From CAVRZY01 sp963725415 (lineage in GTDB: Bacteria > Acidobacteriota > Terriglobia > Bryobacterales > Bryobacteraceae): 27,474 bases of DNA. Position numbers and translations under genes: made by a program. Each line of letters starts with the position of its first letter. The first letter of the stretch is position 1. Positions 8,415 to 16,186 of the stretch are shown piece after piece. Under the pieces are notes generated by a model. The model did not search any database. It had not been told where the DNA came from and saw nothing but the letters and a program-made list of their open reading frames with translations. The stretch is taken from assembly GCA_963725415.1 (NCBI GenBank), contig CAVRZY010000326.1:1-27474 (forward strand), in the 5' to 3' direction.

Positions 8415-10121
8415 ATGAACCCCTCCGAGACCCAGCGCCCCGAAACTGAGAGTCAGACTTCCTCCGTTCAGTCGAGCTCTTTCGGCGAGATCTTGTCCGC
8501 ATTCGAGGATGCCCACCGCCACGCCGCCGCCGACCGAACCGAGGGCCGCCAGGGGGTTGTGGTGGCCCTCTCCGCGGGGTCCGTGTTCGTGGACATTGGC
8601 CTGAAGACCGAGGGCATCCTTCCGGCTGAGGAGTTTCAGGATGCTGCCGGCAGACTTGAGCTCCAGGTCGGCGACCAGCTCGTGGTAGCCATCACGGGCC
8701 GCGATCCTGCGGGCTACTACCTGCTTTCGAAGATCAAGGTGGAACGGCCCAAGGATTGGGCTTCGCTGGAGAAGGCGTTCACCGAGAAGCGGACCATCGG
8801 GGGAGTGGTCTCGGGCGTGGTAAAAGGCGGGTTGAGCGTGGACGTCGGCGTGCGCGCGTTCTTGCCGGCCTCGCGCAGCGGAGTCAAAGACGCTGCCGAG
8901 CTGGAAAAACTGGTGGGCCAGGAAATCGCCTGCAAGATCATCGAACTGGATGTAGCCGACGAGGACGTGGTGGTGGACCGGCGCGCGGTCTTGGAGGAGG
9001 AAGAGGCCAAGGCGCGGGAACAGGCTTTCAGCGCACTCCAGGAGGGCACAGTGGTTCGCGGGGCCGTGCGGAACCTGACCGATTTCGGCGCCTTCGTGGA
9101 TCTGGGCGGCTTGGATGGCCTGCTGCATGTCACCGATATGTCCTGGGGCCGGGTCAGCAAGCCGTCGGACATGCTCAGCGTGGGGGACCCCATCGAGGTG
9201 AAGATCCTCAAAGTGGATCCCGAAGGCCGCCGCGTCTCTCTGGGGCTGAAGCAGCTCACTCCCGACCCCTGGAACGCGGTGCCGGAGAAGTACAAGCTGG
9301 GGGACCGCATCCGCGGCAAGGTCGTTCGAGTGGTCGATTTCGGCGCGTTCGTGGAACTCGATCCGGGTGTGGAGGGACTGATCCACCTCTCCGACCTATC
9401 CTGGTCCAAGAAGGCGCGCAAACCTGAAGACGTCGTAAAGCGGGGGGAACTGGTCGAGGTGGTTGTCCTGAACGTGAACGCCGCGGAGCGCCGCATCGGT
9501 CTGGGCCTCAAGCAGGCGCTGGGAGATCCCTGGGAGGACGCGGCGCAGCGCTTCCCCGTGGGCAGTGTGGTGGAAGGCGCGGTAAGCAACCTGGCCAAGT
9601 TTGGAGCATTCGTCGAATTGGCCGAGGGGCTGGAAGGCATGATCCACATTGCCGATCTGAGCGCCGAAAAGCGCGTCGATCATCCCCAGGAGGTGCTTAA
9701 ACCCGGCGAGAGAGTGCGGGCCCTGGTACTGGGGGTGGACCGCGAGAAGCGGCGCATCCGCCTGGGCCTGAAACAACTGGCGCCGACCACTGCCGACGAG
9801 TACATCGCCGAGCATAAGACCGGGGACATGGTCACGGGCCGGGTGGTGGAAGTCGTAGCGGGCGCGGCCAAGATTGAAGTAGGTGAAGGGGTCTTTGCCA
9901 CCTGCCGCCTTCCGAAAGAGCAGGGCCCAGCCCAGGAAGCCTCGGCGGTGAAGGGTGATCTGGCCTCCCTCACCGCCATGCTCTCGGCCAGGTGGAAGCA
10001 GGGAAAGGCCGGCCAGGCCGGGGCGGCGCGTGAGCCCGTCCGACCGGGCCAGATCCGCAGCTTCCGGATTGTCGCGCTGGATGCCGGCGCCAAGCGCATC
10101 GAGCTGGAACTGGCGGGATAA
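8415..10121 (+). CDS. rpsA: 30S ribosomal protein S1 (S1 RNA-binding repeats)
   Basis: 568 residues, close to the length of E. coli S1 (557). S1 binds mRNA on the small subunit and helps initiation on transcripts with weak ribosome binding sites. Successive S1/OB domains lie at about residues 43-108, 126-192, 210-279, 295-366 and 381-453, plus a sixth divergent one from about 470. Domains 3-5 are canonical, with 'GAVRNLTDFGAFVDLGGLDG', 'GKVVRVVDFGAFVELDPGVE' and 'GAVSNLAKFGAFVELAEGLE', each ending 'RRxxLGLKQL'. Domains 1-2 are more divergent, as in true S1, where they dock to the ribosome. The C-terminal 70 residues are poorly conserved. ATG 8415 has only GAAGGG (8394-8399) far upstream. It could be a second S1-like paralogue rather than the main rpsA. 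Confidence 0.87.
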   Translation: MNPSETQRPETESQTSSVQSSSFGEILSAFEDAHRHAAADRTEGRQGVVVALSAGSVFVDIGLKTEGILPAEEFQDAAGRLELQVGDQLVVAITGRDPAGYYLLSKIKVERPKDWASLEKAFTEKRTIGGVVSGVVKGGLSVDVGVRAFLPASRSGVKDAAELEKLVGQEIACKIIELDVADEDVVVDRRAVLEEEEAKAREQAFSALQEGTVVRGAVRNLTDFGAFVDLGGLDGLLHVTDMSWGRVSKPSDMLSVGDPIEVKILKVDPEGRRVSLGLKQLTPDPWNAVPEKYKLGDRIRGKVVRVVDFGAFVELDPGVEGLIHLSDLSWSKKARKPEDVVKRGELVEVVVLNVNAAERRIGLGLKQALGDPWEDAAQRFPVGSVVEGAVSNLAKFGAFVELAEGLEGMIHIADLSAEKRVDHPQEVLKPGERVRALVLGVDREKRRIRLGLKQLAPTTADEYIAEHKTGDMVTGRVVEVVAGAAKIEVGEGVFATCRLPKEQGPAQEASAVKGDLASLTAMLSARWKQGKAGQAGAAREPVRPGQIRSFRIVALDAGAKRIELELAG

Positions 10122-10319
10122 AAGAGCCATGAGCCATCAGCATTTAGCCCTTCACCGACAACCCTAGTCACGAGCCACTCTGTGATGGTCGGAGTTCTGA
10201 AAAGCCTCCCCGAAGTCGCCACCCCGGAACTACAAGACTACCCGCAGGCTAAAGGCTAATGGCTAACTGCTAATGGCCTCTTTGTTACACTTTTCCTGTC
10301 CGTTCGTCGTATCTGGTAG
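10122..10319. other. Intergenic region with degenerate 7-bp repeats; no gene seen
   Basis: This 198-bp gap between S1 and the ECF sigma gene holds no convincing coding frame and no clear intrinsic terminator. The left part (about 10124-10180) shows a loose 7-bp rhythm of AGAGCCA/TGAGCCA/TCAGCAT/TTAGCCC type. The right part has a cleaner tandem array at 10246-10273. No sigma-70 or ECF promoter could be assigned with confidence before the sigma gene. Confidence 0.6.
10246..10273. repeat. Degenerate tandem 7-mer array (GGCTAA type)
   Basis: Four units in a row: AGGCTAA, AGGCTAA, TGGCTAA and CTGCTAA, followed by a partial TGGCC. The 7-bp period and the core word GCTAA are exact. A similar 7-bp periodic array (TAGCCGA/TAGCTGC type) lies in the fliQ-fliP gap at 21775-21809, so this is a repeat style in the genome rather than a local accident. 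It is non-coding; the function is unknown. Confidence 0.75.
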
Positions 10320-10349
10320 GTGACAGTTGACCGCGTAGCCACATCGGTT

Positions 10350-10943
10350 ATGGACGTGAGTTCAGCCCCGGGGGTGGAAGAAGCGGCGTTGATCCGGGCG
10401 GCTCAGCGGGGCGACCAGGTCGCCTTCGAGCAACTCGTCCACGCTTACGATCGACGTGTGCTCCGGCTGGCGATGAACCTGCTTCGTTCGGTGGAAGACG
10501 CGTACGACGTGTACCAGGAAGCGTTCCTGCGGGTTTACAGGAATCTCGATTCGTTCCGGTTCGATTGCAGTTTTCATACCTGGCTCTACCGAATTGTGGC
10601 GAATCTGTGCGTGGATCAGTTGCGAAAGCGAAAAATACGACGGGAGGAACCAGCAGTGGTGGAGACGGCGGAGGGACCCAGGGATCGCATGGATGCGGTA
10701 CCGGAAGAGCGCGCCCAGGGCGATCCGCAGCGGGCCCTGCTGAGCCGCCAGTTGGGTGAACGCATCCAGTCGGTGCTCAGAGCGTTGACGCCCCGCGAGC
10801 GGATGGTTTTCGAGCTCCGTCACTATCAGGGAATGCGGCTCCGAGCGATCGGGGACGTTCTGGGAACAACCGAGGAAGCTGCCAAGACGTGCCTGTTTCG
10901 CGCCACCAGCAAGATGCGGGCGGCGCTGGGGGATTTTGTATGA
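10350..10943 (+). CDS. ECF RNA polymerase sigma factor (RpoE-like)
   Basis: About 197-residue sigma-70 family factor with only regions 2 and 4. It directs RNA polymerase to a small stress regulon and is held by the membrane anti-sigma factor encoded next. Region 2: 'GDQVAFEQLVHAYDRRVLRL', then 'EDAYDVYQEAFLRVYRNLDS' (the D-x-Q/YQE-F core motif of region 2.2), then 'FHTWLYRIVANLCVDQLRKR' (regions 2.3-2.4). Region 4: 'LTPRERMVFELRHYQGMRLR' followed by 'AIGDVLGTTEEAAKTCLFRA' (the HTH). ATG 10350 was preferred; GTG 10320 would add ten residues, and neither has a clear ribosome binding site. The stop overlaps the anti-sigma ATG (ATGA), the usual coupling. It probably activates its own operon, but no promoter could be assigned. 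Confidence 0.93.
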   Translation: MDVSSAPGVEEAALIRAAQRGDQVAFEQLVHAYDRRVLRLAMNLLRSVEDAYDVYQEAFLRVYRNLDSFRFDCSFHTWLYRIVANLCVDQLRKRKIRREEPAVVETAEGPRDRMDAVPEERAQGDPQRALLSRQLGERIQSVLRALTPRERMVFELRHYQGMRLRAIGDVLGTTEEAAKTCLFRATSKMRAALGDFV

Positions 10944-11845
10944 ATTGCGAGTTGGTGAAAAAGGATCTCTCCCTGTTTATCTACGGCGAGTTGTCGCTGG
11001 AAGAGGAACAGCTTGTTCAGGATCACCTGGAGGCTTGCGAAGGTTGCCGCAAGGCATTCGAAGCAGAAAAGGGGCTGCATGAAGTTCTGGATAACCGGGA
11101 GATCGAGCCTCCGGCGGCGCTGCTGGCGCGGTGCCGGCGGGATCTGGAGCTGCGGGTGGAGCTGGTCACGCCGCGGCCAAGCGGCTGGAGGGCCTGGTTT
11201 CAATGGCCGCTTGGGGCCCACTGGCAGTTGGCCTTCAAACCTGTCGGCGCGGTGGCTCTGGTGGCACTGGGCTTTTTCGCCGCGCGCCTGAGCGGGCCCA
11301 GTGGGGCGCCGCCGGCCGGGACCAACGGGGAAGGCGTGATCTCAAGAGTACGCTACGTGCAGCCGGATGCCTCCGGGCAGGTACGGATTCTGGTGGATGA
11401 AACCAGGCAGCGCGTGCTGACCGGCCGCCTGGAAGAGGAACCGATCCATCGCCTGCTGCTGGCCGCCGTGCGAGAGTCGTCCGACCCCGGGCTGCGCGGC
11501 GAATCCGTGGATATCCTGAAGACCCGGCCCGAATCAGCCGGGGTGCGCCGCGCGCTGTTGCTGGCCTTGCAGTACGATCCCAATGCGGGCGTGCGTCTGA
11601 AGGCGCTGGAAGGCTTGAAGCTGTATGCCGGGGAGCCGGAGGTCCGCGACACGCTCTCCCAGGTCCTGCTGGCGGATGACAACCCCGGTGTTCGCACGCA
11701 GGCCATCGACCTGCTGATTCAGAGGAAGGAAGAAGCCATTGTGGGTGTGCTGCAAGAACTCTTGCAGAAGGACAGCAACAACTACGTGCGCCTGCGCTGC
11801 CAGCGGGCGCTACAGGAAATGAACGCTTCGGTAGGGACATTCTAA
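10940..11845 (+). CDS. Membrane anti-sigma factor: zinc-finger (zf-HC2) domain plus HEAT-repeat C-terminus
   Basis: 301 residues. The N-terminus is a zinc-binding anti-sigma (ZAS/zf-HC2) domain with Cys3 and the His-x3-Cys-x2-Cys motif in 'DHLEACEGCRK' (His29, Cys33, Cys36), which clamps ECF sigma factors in the cytoplasm. One transmembrane helix lies at about 98-116 ('AFKPVGAVALVALGFFAARL'). The outer part (about 165-295) has at least three HEAT-like helical hairpins: 'VDILKTRPESAGVRRALLLA', 'DPNAGVRLKALEGLKLYAGE' and 'DNPGVRTQAIDLLIQRKEEA'. Such a HEAT sensor part is unusual for the family and probably binds a protein partner outside the membrane, possibly the DUF4097 or PDZ proteins encoded next. 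The stop and the next ATG share a base (TAATG). Confidence 0.88.
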   Translation: MNCELVKKDLSLFIYGELSLEEEQLVQDHLEACEGCRKAFEAEKGLHEVLDNREIEPPAALLARCRRDLELRVELVTPRPSGWRAWFQWPLGAHWQLAFKPVGAVALVALGFFAARLSGPSGAPPAGTNGEGVISRVRYVQPDASGQVRILVDETRQRVLTGRLEEEPIHRLLLAAVRESSDPGLRGESVDILKTRPESAGVRRALLLALQYDPNAGVRLKALEGLKLYAGEPEVRDTLSQVLLADDNPGVRTQAIDLLIQRKEEAIVGVLQELLQKDSNNYVRLRCQRALQEMNASVGTF

Positions 11846-13011
11846 TGAAGTCATCTTGGTTATGGTTGACGTCGGTCCTGGTTGCGGCCGGCTATGCACA
11901 AACGGAATCACCGCTTACCCGCGAGGGTAGGTATTGGGTGCAGACCGTGAGCGGCTCGGCCTCGCTTCAGGGGTCCGAACTGTTGCGGGTCTCGACTCGG
12001 GGCGCGGTGGTCCTGCAAGGCGAACCGCGGGCAGACGTCGCTTACACTCTCAAGAAGCGCGTCCGGGCCAGCAGTGAAGCGAGCGCGCGGGAGGCGTTGA
12101 GCCAGTGCGCGGTGAAAACCACCCGGCAGGGCGCCTGGGCTGCCTTGGTGGTGAGCGTCCCCAATCACCCAGACATCTCGGCCGACCTGCGGCTCAGCGT
12201 GCCTCGGAAACTGCGCGATACCGAGCTCGAGTCGGAGGGTGGCGCCGTCGAAGCGCGTGATCTGGACGGAACGCTGAAGGCCGACACGGGCGGCGGCCAG
12301 ATTGCTATGGACGGGATTGGGGGCGACTTGACCATCCGCACGGGCGGCGGCGAAGTTCGCCTGGGAAAGATCGGGCGGACGGTTCGCTGCACCTCGGGCG
12401 GGGGTTTCATCAGCGCGGAGTCTATCGGCGGCGAGGCAGGGTTGAATACGGGGGGTGGAGACATCGAGATCCGGGAAGCCCTCGGCCCGTTGCGCGCCAA
12501 CACCGGCGGCGGGAACATCCGGGTCGAGCGGGCCAGCGGCCAGGTTTCCGCCAGCACCGGGGGCGGGCTGATCGACGTGCTCCAGGCGGACGGGCCGGTC
12601 ACGGCAGAAACTGGGGCCGGCTCAATTAAGGTCCGCGCGGCCCGAGGCGTGCGCTGTGAATCGGGCGCCGGCGCCATCCAGCTCTACGGCGTGTACGGCA
12701 AACTGCGTGCGGCCACCGGGATGGGAAGCATCCTGGCGGAGCTGCTGGCTGGCAAGCCGCTGGAGGACTCTGTCTTGAGCACCGGCTCGGGTGACATTAC
12801 CGTGTTTATCCCGTCTAACCTTGCGGTGACGGTTCAGGCCATCAATGATTCCCCTGGTTTCGAAAAAATCGTTTCTGATTTCCCGGAGATACGCGCCCGG
12901 ATCGAGTCGCTGGGCGCTAGGGCGGAGGCCCGGGGCTCGCTCAACGGCGGCGGCCCGTTGCTGCGGGTAACGGCCTCCGGCGGAACCATTTACCTGCGCC
13001 GCCAAAAATAA
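11845..13011 (+). CDS. Secreted DUF4097-family beta-repeat protein
   Basis: 388-residue exported protein. A signal peptide ('MKSSWLWLTSVLVAAGYAQT') is followed by about 100 residues with no family I recognise, and then by a long right-handed beta-solenoid-like repeat. Short strands are punctuated by glycine triplets: 'DTGGGQIAMDGIGGDLTIRT', 'TGGGEVRLGKIG', 'TGGGDIEIREALGPLRANTG', 'STGGGLIDVLQADGPVTAET', about every 18-20 residues from about 145 to 310. This is the DUF4097 adhesin-like pattern. The protein is probably periplasmic or surface-exposed. The location in an ECF sigma operon suggests an envelope role, perhaps as a signal for, or target of, the anti-sigma factor. The biochemical function of the family is not established. 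Confidence 0.8.
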   Translation: MKSSWLWLTSVLVAAGYAQTESPLTREGRYWVQTVSGSASLQGSELLRVSTRGAVVLQGEPRADVAYTLKKRVRASSEASAREALSQCAVKTTRQGAWAALVVSVPNHPDISADLRLSVPRKLRDTELESEGGAVEARDLDGTLKADTGGGQIAMDGIGGDLTIRTGGGEVRLGKIGRTVRCTSGGGFISAESIGGEAGLNTGGGDIEIREALGPLRANTGGGNIRVERASGQVSASTGGGLIDVLQADGPVTAETGAGSIKVRAARGVRCESGAGAIQLYGVYGKLRAATGMGSILAELLAGKPLEDSVLSTGSGDITVFIPSNLAVTVQAINDSPGFEKIVSDFPEIRARIESLGARAEARGSLNGGGPLLRVTASGGTIYLRRQK

Positions 13012-13029
13012 CTCATTCGGAGCACAGCT

Positions 13030-14103
13030 ATGAAGAAGATATTCCTGATTCTACCAATGCTGGTGGTTTTGACGGCCACACTGCTTGCGGCGCAGCCCGC
13101 AGAGCCGGAAGAGAAGGCGTTATTGGAGTTGCTGGCGGCGCTGCAAGCTCCGCCCGCGCCGCCTGCCCACCCGCTGCCGCCCGGGGCACCTGCCCCTCCC
13201 GCGCCGCCGCGCTACCTGGGCGTCGGCTTCCGGGAGATCGACAGCGAGCGCGCCAAAGCTCTGAAGCTGTCGGAGGAACACGGTGTGGAGATCACCGCAG
13301 TCACCGAGGGCAGTCCGGCAGAGAAAGCAGGAATCAAGGTGGGAGACGTGGTGCTGGAGTACAACGGCCATCGGGTCGAAGGGACCGAGCAACTTATGCG
13401 CCTGGTGCGCGAAACACCCCCCGGGCGGCAGGTCAAGCTGCTGATCAGCCGCAACGGCGCTACCCAGACCATCACGGCCACAATTGGGGAGCGTAAGGGC
13501 CCGGGCTTCTACCTGGATCCCAAATGGCAGAAGGACATGGGCAAGCTTCAGGACGAGCTGCGGAGCCTGAAATTCCGGATCGAGATGCCGGATATCCCCA
13601 GGGCCATGATGTCCTGGCGCAGCGCAATGCTGGGCGTGGAGGCTGAGGCGCTGTCCTCTCAGTTGGCCGAGTTCTTTGGCGTCAAGGAAGGGGTGCTGGT
13701 GCGGTCGGTCAACAAGGGCTCCGCGGCAGAGAAGGCCGGAATCAAGGCCGGGGACGTGATTGTCAAGGTGGACACCGAGAAGGTCTCGTCACCCAGTGAG
13801 GTCACCAGCGCCATTCGCTCAGTGCGCTCCAAGAAGACTTTCCCGGTGACGGTGGTGCGAAACCGCCAGGAGACGACACTCAGCGTCACTCTGGAAGAGA
13901 GCGCCCCGGTCCCTGCCCCGCGACCTCAGAGAATCGTGGCTCCACGGGTGGAGCGCAGGATCGAGGCTCGTCCCCTGAGGCTGCAAGCGTCGCCCCGAGT
14001 CACCTCAATCCCGCGGCCTGGAGTTGTGAGGGGGTGGAAGGCGCTCAGGGATCGCTGGTGGCCGAAGGCTGAGGCTGCTCGGACACGATCCGCTGTACCT
14101 TGA
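13030..14103 (+). CDS. Secreted protein with two PDZ domains and no protease domain
   Basis: 357 residues. A signal peptide ('MKKIFLILPMLVVLTATLLA') is followed by a Pro/Ala-rich linker (40-60) and PDZ1 (about 62-153; carboxylate loop 'YLGVGF', then 'GSPAEKAGIKVGDVVLEYNG'). A charged spacer follows, then PDZ2 (about 199-290; 'MLGVEA', 'GSAAEKAGIKAGDVIVKVDT'). The tail (291-357) is basic and Pro-rich. PDZ domains bind C-terminal peptides of unfolded or processed envelope proteins. HtrA/DegS proteases have this PDZ pair, but no Ser protease triad is present here, so it is an adaptor or sensor rather than an enzyme. GGAG (13018-13021) is the ribosome binding site. The last 59 bp overlap the convergent gene ending at 14045. 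It is the fourth gene of the sigma operon. Confidence 0.87.
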   Translation: MKKIFLILPMLVVLTATLLAAQPAEPEEKALLELLAALQAPPAPPAHPLPPGAPAPPAPPRYLGVGFREIDSERAKALKLSEEHGVEITAVTEGSPAEKAGIKVGDVVLEYNGHRVEGTEQLMRLVRETPPGRQVKLLISRNGATQTITATIGERKGPGFYLDPKWQKDMGKLQDELRSLKFRIEMPDIPRAMMSWRSAMLGVEAEALSSQLAEFFGVKEGVLVRSVNKGSAAEKAGIKAGDVIVKVDTEKVSSPSEVTSAIRSVRSKKTFPVTVVRNRQETTLSVTLEESAPVPAPRPQRIVAPRVERRIEARPLRLQASPRVTSIPRPGVVRGWKALRDRWWPKAEAARTRSAVP

Positions 14104-14467
14104 GTAGCAACTGGACTTCGCCTTCCGGAATACTGAGGGCGGCGGCGATCTGTTCCGGCGATTCGCCCCGCAAAGACATTCTCAGGGCCTGAGTCCGCTT
14201 GCTGAGATTGAGTCCGGAGCGAGGGGGAGTGGGCGGTACCAGTAGCTCCTCCCGCTCCTCAGCTTCCTGGAGCCGCACCGTCAGATCTTCGGCTTCCGCG
14301 CGCATCTGTTGCAAGGCCCCTTCCAGCGCCTGTAGCCTTTTCTTGTACTGATTTTCCAGTCGCCAGATCTCGTGCTTGAGTGTCACAAACAGGTACAGGC
14401 ACAATCCCAGACCGATGGCCAGAAGCAAGTAGTAGCTGGCCGGAAGCAGAGCCGCTTTGAACCCCAT
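14045..14467 (-). CDS. Small membrane-anchored coiled-coil protein with C-terminal HTH-like motif (DUF6115/DUF2802-like)
   Basis: 140 residues from ATG 14467. One N-terminal transmembrane helix (about 8-28, 'LPASYYLLLAIGLGLCLYLF') is followed by a charged coiled coil (about 30-72), a short Pro-rich hinge, and a C-terminal helix-turn-helix-like block, 'ALRMSLRGESPEQIAAALSI' plus 'PEGEVQLLLKVQRI'. Proteins of this design (DUF6115 in Firmicutes-type clusters, DUF2802 in Proteobacteria) sit at the ends of fla/che operons, which matches its place as last gene of the flagellar operon. An upstream start at 14545 would add a low-complexity Arg/Gly stretch and is unlikely. Its 3' end overlaps the convergent PDZ gene by 59 bp. 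The family function is not established. Confidence 0.7.
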   Translation of the reverse strand: MGFKAALLPASYYLLLAIGLGLCLYLFVTLKHEIWRLENQYKKRLQALEGALQQMRAEAEDLTVRLQEAEEREELLVPPTPPRSGLNLSKRTQALRMSLRGESPEQIAAALSIPEGEVQLLLKVQRIVSEQPQPSATSDP

Positions 14468-14504
14468 CCGTGTCCCTTGTCCAGGCTGTAGGTGGCGGGC
14501 GGCA

Positions 14505-14521
14505 GGCCTCCGCCGGAGGCC
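14505..14521. repeat. Perfect 7-bp inverted repeat (hairpin) between fliN-like and coiled-coil genes
   Basis: GGCCTCC, loop GCC, GGAGGCC: a seven-pair GC-rich stem with a 3-base loop, in the 78-bp gap after the FliN-like gene. No T-run follows on the minus strand, so it is not a standard terminator. It could be a pause or mRNA-stability hairpin, or chance in GC-rich sequence. Confidence 0.4.
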
Positions 14522-14545
14522 GCGCCCGGCGCCCGCGTCCCCCAT

Positions 14546-15406
14546 CTATTTCAGCGTTCTCAGCCGTTCCTGCGGTGTGAGAATTTCCTGGATCCTGACT
14601 CCGTAGTTCCCTTCCACCACCACCACCTCGCCGCGCGCGATGACGCAGTTGTTCACGATCACTTCCACTGGCTCCGTCACCGTGCGATTGAGCTCCACGA
14701 TCGAGCCGGTGGTCAGCTTCAAAACGTCCTTGAGAGGCAGTTCGGCCCGCCCAAACGACACGCTGACAGGCAACTCGACTTCCATGAGCAGGTCCAGCGT
14801 CTTCGCGCCCTGGCTGGGTCCAGCCGTTTCTCCGGTCGCTCCGGCGGTCTCCGGGCGTGGCTCCGTCCCGCTTCCAGCGGACTGGGGATCGACTTGTCCC
14901 AGAAGGAGCTCACTGAAAACGATCACTACAGACAACGGGGAAGACTGCCCCAGCCCTACCTCAACTTTGTACCAGGGGAATACTTCCGGCGGTTCGGAAA
15001 CCTCCTTGCCTTCCTTGCAGCCCACCGGGCTGCTGAGTCGCACGCCGATGGAATGCGCCAAGTTGGAAAGCGTTTGGCCGAGGATTTCCAGATAAGTGCT
15101 CTTCGTCTCAGCGTCTTCGGCGTGATCCGGGCCGGCGGCGCGGAGGGTGAAGCCCCCGATCTCGCGCCACGCCTCTTCGGGAGCGCCTACCCAAAGCGCC
15201 GCCTCCGTCGCCAGGCTGAGGGACTGTTCCCACCAGAGCATTGCCCCCGAATCAGAGGGTGGCCCCTGGATTGAGGGGACTGGCTCCTCGCTTTGCCTCC
15301 AGGTCACGCGAGATCGCTCCCCGCTCATCGATTCCAGGACCTGGGCCAGCCGCCCCGTCCAGTTCTCCAGCAACCAGGTGATGGCTTGTTGTTTGCTGTC
15401 TGTCAT
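14546..15406 (-). CDS. fliN: FliN-like flagellar motor switch protein with long unique N-terminus
   Basis: 286 residues from ATG 15406, one base after the fliA stop. The C-terminal 80 residues are a SpoA/FliN domain: 'LDLLMEVELPVSVSFGRAEL', then 'VLKLTTGSIVELNRTVTEPV' and 'VIVNNCVIARGEVVVVEGNY', ending 'GVRIQEILTPQERLRTLK', the classical FliN C-ring fold. The first about 190 residues do not match the CheC-like part of FliY or the FliM middle domain as far as I can see; they end in a Gly/Pro/Ala/Thr linker (about 175-200). The protein probably builds the cytoplasmic C ring that reverses flagellar rotation, or it is a FliM-type spacer. A second, short FliN (22947-23195) exists, so the two copies are presumably specialised. 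An in-frame ATG at 15418 is an alternative start. Confidence 0.82.
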   Translation of the reverse strand: MTDSKQQAITWLLENWTGRLAQVLESMSGERSRVTWRQSEEPVPSIQGPPSDSGAMLWWEQSLSLATEAALWVGAPEEAWREIGGFTLRAAGPDHAEDAETKSTYLEILGQTLSNLAHSIGVRLSSPVGCKEGKEVSEPPEVFPWYKVEVGLGQSSPLSVVIVFSELLLGQVDPQSAGSGTEPRPETAGATGETAGPSQGAKTLDLLMEVELPVSVSFGRAELPLKDVLKLTTGSIVELNRTVTEPVEVIVNNCVIARGEVVVVEGNYGVRIQEILTPQERLRTLK

Positions 15407-15407
15407 C

Positions 15408-16160
15408 TCAGATTCCACGCTGGGTGGGCCAGCGCTTCTCGATGTAGCACCGCAGCCGCAGGATAGCCTGAGACTTGAGCTGAGACACCCGCGACTCGTG
15501 GAGATTAACGACCTTGGCGATTTCGCGCAAGGTGAGTTCTTCGTGATAGTAGAGGCTCAAGACTGTACGCTCGATGTAGGGCATTTTCTCGATGGCCTCC
15601 GCCAGGAGCCTTTCCAGTTCGGACCGTTCCAGGATCCTGGAGGGCCAGTTCTCCTCGCTATCGGAGACGTACTGAAGGAGGTCTCGCCCTCCCTCCTCGC
15701 TGGGGGCGTATTCGAGGCTTCCCAAGTTTACCCCTCGGATCTCGACCAACCACTCGTGAAACTCCTCGATGGTCAGGTTGAGTTCGTGGGCGATTTCCTC
15801 TTCAGTGGGCGTCCGGCGCAGTCGTTGCTCGGCCGCCGCAATGGCCGCTTCGATCTGCTTGGCCTTCTTCCGCTTCTGCCGCGGAGCCCAATCCAGCCCC
15901 CGCAGACTGTCCAGGATGGCGCCACGGATCTTGTACTCGGCATAGGTCTTCAACTTGACGTTCAGGCTGGGATCGAAGTTGTCGATGGCCGAGATCAGAC
16001 CCACAATCCCGGTCGAGATCAGATCATCCAGGCTTACACTGTCCGGGAGGCGCTCGCGAATTCGCCGGGCGATCAGCCGCACCTGGGGCAGGTGTTCCAG
16101 AATCAAGCGCTCGCGCTCGTCAACCGCAGTTTCCGGGCTGATCTGATAGGAATACGTCAC
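15408..16160 (-). CDS. fliA: Flagellar sigma factor sigma-28 (FliA/WhiG family)
   Basis: 250 residues, the normal length for FliA, the sigma factor for late flagellar genes (filament, motor, chemotaxis). Region 2: 'LPQVRLIARRIRERLPDSVS', 'LDDLISTGIVGLISAIDNFD' and 'KTYAEYKIRGAILDSLRGLD' (the 'YA.yRIrGailD.LR' block typical of FliA). Region 3: 'AAEQRLRRTPTEEEIAHEL'. Region 4: 'MPYIERTVLSLYYHEELTLR' and 'EIAKVVNLHESRVSQLKSQA'. It lies between flhF upstream and the fliN-like gene, one base from the latter. No flgM anti-sigma gene is in the window. Confidence 0.95.
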   Translation of the reverse strand: MTYSYQISPETAVDERERLILEHLPQVRLIARRIRERLPDSVSLDDLISTGIVGLISAIDNFDPSLNVKLKTYAEYKIRGAILDSLRGLDWAPRQKRKKAKQIEAAIAAAEQRLRRTPTEEEIAHELNLTIEEFHEWLVEIRGVNLGSLEYAPSEEGGRDLLQYVSDSEENWPSRILERSELERLLAEAIEKMPYIERTVLSLYYHEELTLREIAKVVNLHESRVSQLKSQAILRLRCYIEKRWPTQRGI

Positions 16161-16186
16161 TGCCGCAAATTCTCCGACAACAGCCG

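Noticed and set aside
10126..10280. Possible CRISPR-like array in the S1-sigma gap
   Set aside because: The units are 7 bp and contiguous, with no spacers and no cas genes.
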